Assembly (NCBI GenBank): GCA_965368085.1
Contig: CBDULP010000002.1
Coordinates: 152,268 to 216,267 of the forward strand
Direction of reading: 5' to 3'
DNA length: 64,000 bases
Source: Peptoclostridium sp965368085
GTDB lineage: Bacteria > Bacillota > Clostridia > Peptostreptococcales > Peptostreptococcaceae
Notes under the pieces: model-generated
The model's database searches: none
What the model was told of the DNA's origin: nothing
The model's input: only the letters and a program-made list of their open reading frames with translations
Translations under genes and position numbers: made by a program
Shown here: piece after piece, positions 15,764-23,268 of the stretch
Position numbering within the stretch: the first letter of the stretch is position 1
Layout: each line of letters opens with the position of its first letter

Positions 15764-16996
15764 ATGAAAAAAAGGGTCGTAATAACTGGTCTTGGATGTG
15801 TTACACCTATAGGAATAGGAACAGATGCCACTTGGAATTCTATAAAGAGTGGAATCTGTGGGGTCAAGGAACTTACAAGATTTGATACTACTGATTTTTC
15901 AGCTACAATAGCTGCTCAAATTGATGATTTTGATGCAACTGATTTTATAGAAAAAAGAGAAATAAAAAAAATGGACAGATTCGCACAGTATGCTGTGGCA
16001 TCTGCAAAGATGGCTTTTGAAGATTCAGGGCTTGAAGAATTTGATCCAAACAGAATGGGAACTATAATAGGATCTGGAATAGGCGGAATAGAAACCTTTG
16101 AAAACCAGCATTCAAAACTTGTTGAAAAGGGACCTAAAAAGGTAAGCCCATTCCTTATACCGATGATGATATCAAATATGGCGGCGGGACAAGTTGCTAT
16201 AGCTCTGGGCGCTAAGGGACCTAATACATGCGTTGTAACAGCGTGTGCAGCAGGTACGCATGCAATAGGAGATGCTTTTAAGGCTATCCAAAGAGGCGAT
16301 GCAGACATAATGGTCTGCGGAGGAGCAGAAGCGCCTATAACTCCTATGTCAATGGCAGGATTTTGCAGCATGAAAGCTCTTTCGACTAGAAATGAACAGC
16401 CTGAAAAGGCGTCGAGGCCTTTTGACGCTGACAGAGACGGCTTTGTAATGGGAGAAGGATCCGGAGTTCTAGTAATAGAGGACCTTGAGCATGCTCTTAA
16501 GAGAAATGCAAATATATATGCTGAAATAGTAGGCTATGGTGCAACTTCAGATGCATATCACATTACAACTCCTGCTGAAGGCGGAGAAGGTGCTGCAAGA
16601 GCCATGAAAATGGCAATGGATGATGCCGGTATGAGCAAAGAAGATGTTGACTATATCAATGCACACGGAACAAGCACATTTTATAATGACCAGTTCGAGA
16701 CTATGGCAATAAAGGACGTATTTGGAGAGCACGCATACAAGCTTGCGGTATCTTCTACTAAGTCTATGACAGGCCATCTTCTTGGAGCTGCCGGAGGTGT
16801 TGAAGCAATATTCTGTGCGCTTGCGATTAAAGAAGGATTTCTTCCTCCAACAATAAATCTGGAAAATCCAGGTGAAGGTCTTGACCTTGACTATGTGCCA
16901 AATGAGGGAAGGCAGGCGGAGGTTAGATGTGCACTTTCAAATTCGCTTGGATTTGGAGGACACAACGGAACTCTTGCATTTAAAAAATACGAATAG
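15764..16996 (+). CDS. fabF: 3-oxoacyl-ACP synthase II (KAS II)
   Basis: FabF condenses malonyl-ACP with acyl-ACP to elongate fatty acids. The 410-residue protein has the Cys-His-His triad in TACAAGTHAIG, NAHGTSTFYND and KSMTGHLLGAAGG. It starts MKKRVVITGLG at ATG 15764, after GGGGGTAA. It is the last gene of the fab operon and is followed by a terminator. fabZ and the acetyl-CoA carboxylase genes are not in this cluster. Confidence 0.97.
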   Translation: MKKRVVITGLGCVTPIGIGTDATWNSIKSGICGVKELTRFDTTDFSATIAAQIDDFDATDFIEKREIKKMDRFAQYAVASAKMAFEDSGLEEFDPNRMGTIIGSGIGGIETFENQHSKLVEKGPKKVSPFLIPMMISNMAAGQVAIALGAKGPNTCVVTACAAGTHAIGDAFKAIQRGDADIMVCGGAEAPITPMSMAGFCSMKALSTRNEQPEKASRPFDADRDGFVMGEGSGVLVIEDLEHALKRNANIYAEIVGYGATSDAYHITTPAEGGEGAARAMKMAMDDAGMSKEDVDYINAHGTSTFYNDQFETMAIKDVFGEHAYKLAVSSTKSMTGHLLGAAGGVEAIFCALAIKEGFLPPTINLENPGEGLDLDYVPNEGRQAEVRCALSNSLGFGGHNGTLAFKKYE

Positions 16997-17024
16997 TATG
17001 TGAATTCATATATTCAGATTTGAG

Positions 17025-17056
17025 ATTCAGATGGGAAATCCCATCTGAATTTTAAA
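17025..17056 (+). terminator. Rho-independent terminator after fabF
   Basis: ATTCAGATGGG (17025-17035) pairs over 11 bp with CCCATCTGAAT (17040-17050) around AAAT and is followed by TTTTAAATTT. Confidence 0.92.
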
Positions 17057-17153
17057 TTTCAGCATTTTTTTGGAAAATATAATTTTTGGAAGTATATTGG
17101 GATGATTCCAGAGATTGGACATTATATAGTCCTGTAAATTTTTAAATGGATTC

Positions 17154-17182
17154 TTATCAATTAGACATGTATATGTTATAAT
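17154..17182 (+). promoter_or_regulatory. Promoter for the yqhY-nusB operon
   Basis: TTATCA (17154-17159), 17-bp spacer, perfect TATAAT (17177-17182), about 60 nt before the Asp23-family gene. Confidence 0.65.
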
Positions 17183-17240
17183 AATATACAACCATTAATT
17201 AATATACCATGAATACATTAGTGTTTAGGGGGTACAGCCT

Positions 17241-17606
17241 ATGGAAAACAAGGATTACGGCCAGATTAAAATATCAGAAGAAGTTATTTCTACAATAGCA
17301 AGTATGGCAGCTTCAGAAATAGATGGAGTTGCAGATATGAGCAGAAGCATAAAAGGCGAAATAAAGGAGATTTTAGGCAAAAAAGACATGACAAAGGGAG
17401 TAAAAGTGGTGGTAGAAGAAGACCGAGTTTATATAGATCTTTTTATACTTGTTGAGTATGGGATCACTATTCCCGATGTTGCATGGAAGGTTCAGGAAAA
17501 CGTAAAAAATACTGTCGAAAACATGACAGGACTTAATGTTGAAGAAGTGAACCTTCACGTTCAGGGCATAAGCTTTAAAAAAGAAGCTGTGCAGGAACAA
17601 GAATAG
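17241..17606 (+). CDS. Asp23/Gls24 family envelope stress-like protein (YqhY type)
   Basis: This 121-residue protein is a member of the DUF322 (Asp23/Gls24) family, like YqhY of Bacillus, encoded next to nusB there too. The N-terminus (YGQIKISEEVISTIA) and the GVKVVVEEDRVYIDL core are typical. YqhY has been linked to control of acetyl-CoA carboxylase in Bacillus, but no acc gene is adjacent here. ATG 17241 follows AGGGGG. A hairpin lies between it and nusB. Confidence 0.88.
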   Translation: MENKDYGQIKISEEVISTIASMAASEIDGVADMSRSIKGEIKEILGKKDMTKGVKVVVEEDRVYIDLFILVEYGITIPDVAWKVQENVKNTVENMTGLNVEEVNLHVQGISFKKEAVQEQE

Positions 17607-17619
17607 ATTGTTATTAAAG

Positions 17620-17643
17620 CCCTCTGAATTTTCAGAGGGTTAG
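17620..17643 (+). terminator. Hairpin between yqhY-like gene and nusB
   Basis: CCCTCTGAA (17620-17628) pairs with TTCAGAGGG (17631-17639). Only a short T tract follows, so it may be a weak terminator or an RNA-processing hairpin rather than a full stop. Confidence 0.5.
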
Positions 17644-17677
17644 TTGTGTGCAATGAAGATTATTTTGGAGGTTTTTG

Positions 17678-18082
17678 ATGAGCAGAAGAGTGACAAGAGA
17701 AATGACAATGAAACTTTTTTATCAGATGGAAATAGGACATGAATTTGAATGCCAGAAAATTTATGACTATATAGAAGAAAACGCAATGAAAGATATGGAT
17801 GTCGAGTACATCAAGAATATATCGAGCAAATTCATAGGCGGCATTGAGCAGGTGGATGAGATAATAGGAAAGTGCTCTAAGAGATGGAGCGTAAAACAAA
17901 TATCAAAAATAGACCTGAGCATATTAAGGCTTGCAGTTTCTGAAATGATGTATGCTGACGATATAAATACGGGTATATCTATAAATGAGGCTGTCGAACT
18001 TGCAAAAACTTACGGGGGAGAAAATTCTCCATCATTTATAAATGGCGTACTGGGAAGTGCTGCAAATGAGCTTGAAAAATAA
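17678..18082 (+). CDS. nusB: Transcription antitermination factor NusB
   Basis: NusB binds boxA RNA with NusE (S10) to support rRNA antitermination. The 134-residue all-helical protein shows conserved MKLFYQMEIG and the C-terminal block INTGISINEAVELAKTYG with FINGVLG. ATG 17678 follows TTGGAGG by 6 bases. It overlaps the next gene by 17 nt. Confidence 0.95.
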   Translation: MSRRVTREMTMKLFYQMEIGHEFECQKIYDYIEENAMKDMDVEYIKNISSKFIGGIEQVDEIIGKCSKRWSVKQISKIDLSILRLAVSEMMYADDINTGISINEAVELAKTYGGENSPSFINGVLGSAANELEK

Positions 18083-19058
18083 AATAATACTCGGAGTTGA
18101 CACTAGCTGCTATACAACGTCTATAGCAGCTATAAATTTAGGCGGAGATGTCCTGTTGAACAAAAAGGTACAGCTTAAGGTCAAAGCAGGAAACAAAGGC
18201 CTGAGGCAGTCGGAAGGCCTTTTTCAGCATGTAAGCAATTTCGGAGAGCTTTTTGGAGATTTCAGAAGCATTACCGGAGATGCACAAATAGTAGCTGTTT
18301 GTGCATCAAAGATTCCAAGGCCGCAAGAAGGATCATACATGCCGGTTTTCAATGCAGGATATAATTTTGCGAAGGCTGTGGCTCAAATAGTGGGAGCGAA
18401 GTTTTACGAGACTTCTCACCAGGAAGGGCATATAAAAGCCGCACAGTTTTGCAGCAATCTAAATTCGAATAGATTTTTGGCGGTTCACATATCAGGCGGG
18501 ACAACTGAAATTTTGCTTTCTTCAAAAAAAGGGGCGGGATTTGAGATATCACTTGTGGGAGGAACCAAGGACATAAGTGCAGGGCAGCTGCTAGACAGAA
18601 TCGGAGTAAGGCTTGGTTACTCTTTTCCGGCAGGAAGAGTTCTTGATCAGAATGCATATTGCCATGGCGAAGAAAAATGCATTTTCAAGATATCGTCAAA
18701 AGACGGATACATGAACCTTTCAGGCGTTGAAACTCAGGCATACAGGATTATTGATGCTCAAAATTTAGACGAGCGAAATAAAATGCATATGTCATACCAT
18801 GTTTTAAAAGCAATTTCCGAAAAGCTTAAGAAATCCATAATCTGTTTGAGCGGCAAATACGGTTGCACAGACGTGCTGTTTGCAGGAGGCGTGGCTTCAA
18901 GCAAGTTCTTAAGTACGCAAATATCAAGGGATTTGAGGAAAAAGGATATAAACACGTATTGGAGCAGTCCTGAATATTCAGCCGATAATGCGGCAGGAGT
19001 AGCCCTCATAGGGAGGGATATTTACCTTGAAGATGGAGATGAGAAGAATGAAGCTTAA
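18066..19058 (+). CDS. TsaD/Kae1/YgjD-family paralogue
   Basis: This 330-residue ASKHA-fold protein resembles TsaD, the threonylcarbamoyl transferase for tRNA t6A37, formerly annotated O-sialoglycoprotein endopeptidase. It keeps the metal-binding HxxxH (H118 and H122 in SHQEGHIKAA), a SGGTTEIL loop and the C-terminal SADNAAGVALIG Asp. It differs from housekeeping TsaD in most of its sequence. It is probably the divergent paralogue often found between nusB and xseA in Clostridia, whose role is unknown to me. ATG 18066 overlaps nusB, and its end overlaps xseA by 11 nt, so it is tightly embedded in the operon. Confidence 0.8.
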   Translation: MSLKNKIILGVDTSCYTTSIAAINLGGDVLLNKKVQLKVKAGNKGLRQSEGLFQHVSNFGELFGDFRSITGDAQIVAVCASKIPRPQEGSYMPVFNAGYNFAKAVAQIVGAKFYETSHQEGHIKAAQFCSNLNSNRFLAVHISGGTTEILLSSKKGAGFEISLVGGTKDISAGQLLDRIGVRLGYSFPAGRVLDQNAYCHGEEKCIFKISSKDGYMNLSGVETQAYRIIDAQNLDERNKMHMSYHVLKAISEKLKKSIICLSGKYGCTDVLFAGGVASSKFLSTQISRDLRKKDINTYWSSPEYSADNAAGVALIGRDIYLEDGDEKNEA

Positions 19059-20277
19059 ACCCCTTTCAGTAACTCATGTGAATTCATATATAAAGAAACT
19101 CATTTTAAACGATCCAATACTATACAATGTGCGTGTAAAGGGTGAAATTTCAAACTTCAAGATTCACAGTAGCAAGAACATGTACTTTTCTCTAAAGGAC
19201 GGAAATTCAAAGCTAAAATGCATAATGTTTTCTGAAAATGCGGTTGAATATGAAGAAACCTTGAAAGAGGGAATGAATGTAATAGCAAATGGATATATAT
19301 CAATATATGAAAGGGACGGCATTGTCCAGCTCTATGTAAAATCCATAGAGATAGAGGGAATGGGTCAGCTTTATGCGAATTTTTTAAAGCTCAAGGACAA
19401 GCTTCAGAGCGAGGGCTTGTTTGAAGATGCCAAAAAGAAAACGATTCCGCAGTACCCAGGCTCGATAGGGGTAATAACATCCGAAACGGGAGCGGCTGTA
19501 AGGGATATAATAAACGTTGTCAAGAGAAGGTTCCCGAAGGTTTCTTTGAAAATATACCCTGCGCTTGTACAGGGTGAGAATTCGGCGGAGCAGCTTGCAA
19601 AGGGAATTCAAATATTTAACGAACTTTCCAATATTGATGTTATAATAATAGGTAGAGGCGGAGGTTCCATTGAAGAACTTTGGTCATTCAACGACGAAAA
19701 TTTGGCAAGAGAGATTGCGAAGTCTAAAATTCCTGTCATATCGGCCGTAGGGCATGAGACCGACTATACAATAAGCGACTTTGTATCAGACCTCAGGGCG
19801 CCAACCCCGTCAGCTGCAGCAGAGCTTTGCGTACCGTCGCTTTTGGACATGGAGTATAGGCTTGAGCATATTAAAAATAAAATGGCGAAAGACATAAAGG
19901 CCAGGCTCGACAAACAAGGCGCGGCACTTGAAAACATAAGCAGGACAAGACATTTTAGGAGTCCTGAAATGATATATGACAAGAAAAAAGTCGATCTTGA
20001 CTATATTGTTGAAAGAATGGTAAAAAAAATGTCCGAAAATATGCAAAGCAACAGAAAAACAATTGAAATGACGGGCAGGAATCTTTTCAACCTCAATCCA
20101 CTTTCAATACTTTCAAGAGGTTACAGTGTAGCTCAAAAAAAGGGTGTGGCACTAAAGAGCGCGGATGACGTGATCGAAGGGGAAACTATAAATGTCATGC
20201 TTTCGGATGGAATGCTTGAGTGCAGCGTCGATAAAATATGCAAGGGGATGGTCGATGATGAAAAAAATGAGCTATGA
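19048..20277 (+). CDS. xseA: Exodeoxyribonuclease VII large subunit
   Basis: XseA is the catalytic subunit of exonuclease VII, which degrades single-stranded DNA from both ends. The 409-residue protein has an N-terminal OB-fold (VKGEISNFKIHSSKNMYFSL), the nuclease core (GVITSETGAAVRDI, GRGGGSIEELWSFND, SAVGHETDYTI) and a C-terminal coiled coil for XseB binding. ATG 19048 follows GGAGATGAG. It overlaps xseB by 23 nt. Confidence 0.96.
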   Translation: MKLKPLSVTHVNSYIKKLILNDPILYNVRVKGEISNFKIHSSKNMYFSLKDGNSKLKCIMFSENAVEYEETLKEGMNVIANGYISIYERDGIVQLYVKSIEIEGMGQLYANFLKLKDKLQSEGLFEDAKKKTIPQYPGSIGVITSETGAAVRDIINVVKRRFPKVSLKIYPALVQGENSAEQLAKGIQIFNELSNIDVIIIGRGGGSIEELWSFNDENLAREIAKSKIPVISAVGHETDYTISDFVSDLRAPTPSAAAELCVPSLLDMEYRLEHIKNKMAKDIKARLDKQGAALENISRTRHFRSPEMIYDKKKVDLDYIVERMVKKMSENMQSNRKTIEMTGRNLFNLNPLSILSRGYSVAQKKGVALKSADDVIEGETINVMLSDGMLECSVDKICKGMVDDEKNEL

Positions 20278-20485
20278 AGAGGCTTTTGAAAAACTCGAGG
20301 AAATAATGGAAAAACTTGAATTTGAAGATGTACAGCTGGACGAATCCTTGAAGCTTTATGAAGAAGGGATAAGTCTTTATAGATACTGCAGTGAGCAGCT
20401 TGAAAATGCCCAGCTTAAAATAACGAAGCTTTCACAAAATAAGGGGAATATAGTAGAAGAAAGCTTTGATATACAGGAGGATTAA
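20255..20485 (+). CDS. xseB: Exodeoxyribonuclease VII small subunit
   Basis: The 76-residue helical protein has the XseB signature SYEEAFEKLEEIMEKLE and LDESLKLYEEGISL. Several copies coat the XseA coiled coil. ATG 20255 follows AAGGGGATGG; the next ATG, 20258, is equally possible. Its start lies inside xseA, indicating translational coupling. Confidence 0.95.
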   Translation: MMKKMSYEEAFEKLEEIMEKLEFEDVQLDESLKLYEEGISLYRYCSEQLENAQLKITKLSQNKGNIVEESFDIQED

Positions 20486-20489
20486 AAAA

Positions 20490-21380
20490 ATGGGATTTAG
20501 TGAAACACTTATGGGGAAAAAGGATTTTATTGAAGAGTTTTTGAAAGAAGCCATACCAAATATAAGAGGCCCTCATGAGAAGCTATTTGAATCGATGAGG
20601 TACAGTCTCGACGCAGGAGGCAAAAGACTTAGACCGATACTTCTTTTGGAGGCGTGCAGCCTTGTCGGAGGAGAAGCTGCAAAGGCCATAAAATTCGCAT
20701 GTGCAGTGGAAATGATACATACATATTCACTGATACATGATGACTTGCCGGCAATGGATGATGACGACCTCAGAAGAGGGAAACCCACAAACCATAAGGT
20801 GTTTGGAGAGGGGCTCGCGGTACTTGCGGGTGACGGATTGCTTAACTACGCGTTTGAGCTTATGATTGAATCGTCTATGAGGTATCCTCATGAAAGCTAT
20901 AAATATATACTGGCGATGAACGAAATAGCTCAAGGTGCCGGAGTGTCTGGAATGATAGGAGGCCAGACCGCCGACCTTGAATCTGAAAACAAGATTATTG
21001 AAAGAGAAACACTTGAATTCATACACATGAACAAGACGGCTCAAATGCTTATAAGACCTATGAGGGCAGGAGCCATACTTGGGGGAGCCAGTCAGGACGA
21101 ATTGGACAATATAACAAAATATGCGGAAAACATAGGCCTTGCATTCCAGATAGTCGACGACATACTTGATGTGGTTGGAGATCAGGCAAAGCTTGGAAAG
21201 AATATAGGGAGCGACGAAGAAAATCAAAAATCAACTTATCCGTCAATGTATGGACTTGAAGAGTCTAAAAAAATGGCATCCGCAAAAATTGACGATGCAA
21301 AGAATGCCATATCCCATTTTGGTGAGAAATCGCAATTTTTGGTTGAACTTGCTGAATATATAATTGACAGAGAATTTTAA
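20490..21380 (+). CDS. ispA: Polyprenyl synthetase (farnesyl diphosphate synthase type)
   Basis: This enzyme makes geranyl/farnesyl diphosphate from IPP and DMAPP for quinones and undecaprenyl phosphate. The 296 residues contain both aspartate-rich motifs: DDLPAMDDDD (first) and DDILD (second), plus GGKRLRP and the Gln-rich GGQTAD site. ATG 20490 follows CAGGAGG and begins 4 nt after xseB. Located with dxs, it forms an isoprenoid block. Confidence 0.95.
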   Translation: MGFSETLMGKKDFIEEFLKEAIPNIRGPHEKLFESMRYSLDAGGKRLRPILLLEACSLVGGEAAKAIKFACAVEMIHTYSLIHDDLPAMDDDDLRRGKPTNHKVFGEGLAVLAGDGLLNYAFELMIESSMRYPHESYKYILAMNEIAQGAGVSGMIGGQTADLESENKIIERETLEFIHMNKTAQMLIRPMRAGAILGGASQDELDNITKYAENIGLAFQIVDDILDVVGDQAKLGKNIGSDEENQKSTYPSMYGLEESKKMASAKIDDAKNAISHFGEKSQFLVELAEYIIDREF

Positions 21381-21397
21381 TGGGGGGGACACAATAG

Positions 21398-21847
21398 TTG
21401 GCTTTTTTTGAGGGTGTATTAAAAAATGAAGTTTTTATTGTATGCATTACAGCATGGTTTGTGGCCCAGCTCATTAAAGTTATACTTACTGTGCTTGTGG
21501 AAAAAAGATTTGATATGTCAAGGTTTGTGGGTTCGGGAGGAATGCCAAGTTCACATTCTTCGTTTGTAATGAGCCTTTCAACGGCGGTGGGAATAAAAGA
21601 GGGGTACGACTCTGTGATTTTCACAGTGGCCCTTGTGCTTTCGCTGATAGTCATGTATGATGCGGCAGGCGTGAGAAGGTCTGTCGGCAAACAGGCAAAG
21701 ATACTAAATGCCCTTCTTGAGGACATACATAAGCATAAAAAACACCTCTTGATTGAGAAGAGACTTAAAGAGCTTATAGGGCATACTCCTGTGGAAGTTT
21801 TGTCGGGAGCAATTTTAGGCATTGTAATTGCCAACATTATGCTTTAA
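21398..21847 (+). CDS. Divergent PAP2 family membrane protein
   Basis: The 149-residue protein belongs to the DUF212 (divergent PAP2, YuiD-like) group related to acid phosphatases. Three to four hydrophobic segments are visible (about 10-30, 63-83, 134-149), with GSGGMPSSHSSFV resembling the PAP2 phosphatase motif. It may dephosphorylate a lipid or isoprenoid diphosphate, which is inference from the family and from its position between ispA and dxs. TTG 21398 follows a GGGGGG tract; no ATG is available upstream. Confidence 0.8.
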   Translation: MAFFEGVLKNEVFIVCITAWFVAQLIKVILTVLVEKRFDMSRFVGSGGMPSSHSSFVMSLSTAVGIKEGYDSVIFTVALVLSLIVMYDAAGVRRSVGKQAKILNALLEDIHKHKKHLLIEKRLKELIGHTPVEVLSGAILGIVIANIML

Positions 21848-21855
21848 AATATAAT

Positions 21856-21885
21856 TTGTGTTAGACTAAGGTGATGCAGTATTCT
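21856..21885 (+). promoter_or_regulatory. Possible promoter for the OLE-type RNA
   Basis: TTGTGT (21856-21861), 18-bp spacer, TATTCT (21880-21885). A start near 21892 would agree with the beginning of the structured region. Neither box is consensus, and read-through from ispA is also possible. Confidence 0.4.
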
Positions 21886-21887
21886 AG

Positions 21888-22440
21888 TCAGTTTTTTCAG
21901 TCTGGAAGGCGGGGTTAAAAATCCGTCAAAGGGCACATCGATGAAGTTTCTTGTTTTGGCTTCTGACGCCCAGTTGGGGGTCATTTCAGGGAGTAAGAAG
22001 GCGGGGGCGATCTGCAATGGCATGCAGGCGATGACCCTCACTTCGCGGAGGCTGTCTTTTCTTGGAAAAGACAGAGAAACCTACTGGAGGTCGGACTTGG
22101 GCCAGGCTGAATGTAGAGTAGCCTGCCTTGAGTGGAATAGGTAGATAAGCAGATCAAACTCATAAGCCCTAGAGCTCAGGGACATTGGGTTACTTGCTGC
22201 TTGAAACCTATTCTGCAAAAGAGGCTAAGGATTGAGAAAACTGTTGAGGAAAACTCCTAGACTGTAGCGCAGCAAGGGGATTGCAGTGCGGACTAAGTGG
22301 TGATTCAGTTTTGCATATGGCAACAATGCAAAAAGAGGTTTAAAGGGAAACCGCTATCATGGCGACAGGTAGTACTTCTTTGGGAAATCCTACTGGACCT
22401 AAGCCGTAAAATTTATCCTTGCTGCCATCACTTTTGAATA
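21888..22440 (+). ncRNA. ole: OLE RNA (ornate large extremophilic RNA), probable
   Basis: This is a roughly 550-nt non-coding, GC-richer and purine-rich stretch between the PAP2 gene and a DUF21-type membrane gene, inside the isoprenoid operon where OLE RNA is known to sit. Many nested helices are visible: 21978-21984 with 22031-22037, CTGTCTTTTC/GAAAAGACAG at 22052-22074, GAATAGGT (22135-22142) with ACCTATTC (22206-22213), AAGCAG (22147-22152) with CTGCTT (22197-22202), and TTTTGCAT (22309-22316) with ATGCAAAA (22326-22333). OLE RNA forms a membrane-associated complex with OapA and is linked to cold, alcohol and metal stress in Bacillus halodurans. Ends are approximate. Assignment rests on synteny, size, structure and the downstream partner. 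Confidence 0.85.
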
Positions 22441-22454
22441 TAATAAAGGACAAA

Positions 22455-22487
22455 ATCCTAGTAGCCATACTAGGATATATTTTTATC
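22455..22487 (+). terminator. Terminator after the OLE-type RNA
   Basis: ATCCTAGTA (22455-22463) pairs with TACTAGGAT (22468-22476) around GCCA, followed by ATATTTTTAT. It marks a possible 3' end for the RNA. Confidence 0.75.
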
Positions 22488-22661
22488 CATGTTTGCCGAA
22501 TTGTTTAAAATTACTGTAGTGGATAGGGGAATATTGGAATGGATCAAAAATCCATACTTTCAATGCAAAGGGCTTATATATGATTTTGCAATATGTTTGG
22601 GTATAGAGAATATGGAAAAATTATGGACTAATATGCATAATTTATAAGAAGAGGTGCAGTT

Positions 22662-23264
22662 TTGTTAAGGAAGTTAAAGTGGATCAAAGACGCAAGGTGG
22701 ATTGCGGTAATAGCAGTAATGAGTTTTTTTATAGCAATAATTATGAGTATAGTATCTGAGACCATTCTCAGGAATACGGCGATTTTTACAGCCTTCATAG
22801 TACTTATCATCATTATTTCGATTGGAGTACTATTTGACGCGGTGGGCATAGCGGTAGCGGCTTCGAAGGAGATGACGTTTCACTCCATGGCGGCAAACCG
22901 GGTTAAAGAGGCGAAGGCTGCAGTAAGAATAGTCAGAAACGCCGGCATGGTGTCGAGCATATGCAATGATGTCGTAGGTGATATTTGTGGTATAATAAGT
23001 GGTGTTGCAACAGCTATAATTATAACACGAATGGTAGCCGTTTATAATATAAAAGATGCGGCGCTTATGAGTGTCCTGCTCAGTGGGCTTGTGGCCTCCA
23101 TGACAATAGGAGGAAAGGCCATTGGCAAGGAAATAGGCATAAAAAAATCAGACAAGATAGTATATCACTTGGCGAAATTTATTCATATAGTTGAAAGTTT
23201 TTTAGGTGTTGAAATTCTGAAACTTAAAAATAAAAAAAGGCAAAAGGGGAAAAAGGGGAGATAA
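22662..23264 (+). CDS. oapA: OLE-associated protein OapA (DUF21-type membrane protein)
   Basis: This 200-residue membrane protein is predicted to have about four transmembrane segments (about 12-33, 38-67, 105-128, 134-152). It has a charged loop (KEMTFHSMAANRVKEAKAA) and a very basic C-terminus (KKRQKGKKGR) suited to RNA contact. Sequence style, DUF21-like core and position directly after the structured RNA and before dxs fit OapA, the protein that holds OLE RNA at the membrane. TTG 22662 follows GAGGTG. It ends 4 nt before dxs, so both are cotranscribed. I did not find the other OLE partners (OapB, OapC) in the window. Confidence 0.82.
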   Translation: MLRKLKWIKDARWIAVIAVMSFFIAIIMSIVSETILRNTAIFTAFIVLIIIISIGVLFDAVGIAVAASKEMTFHSMAANRVKEAKAAVRIVRNAGMVSSICNDVVGDICGIISGVATAIIITRMVAVYNIKDAALMSVLLSGLVASMTIGGKAIGKEIGIKKSDKIVYHLAKFIHIVESFLGVEILKLKNKKRQKGKKGR

Positions 23265-23268
23265 GCTC

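Noticed and set aside
21941..22144. 67-codon ORF inside the OLE-type RNA region
   Set aside because: No ribosome binding site, no homology that I recognise, and the bases participate in several RNA helices.
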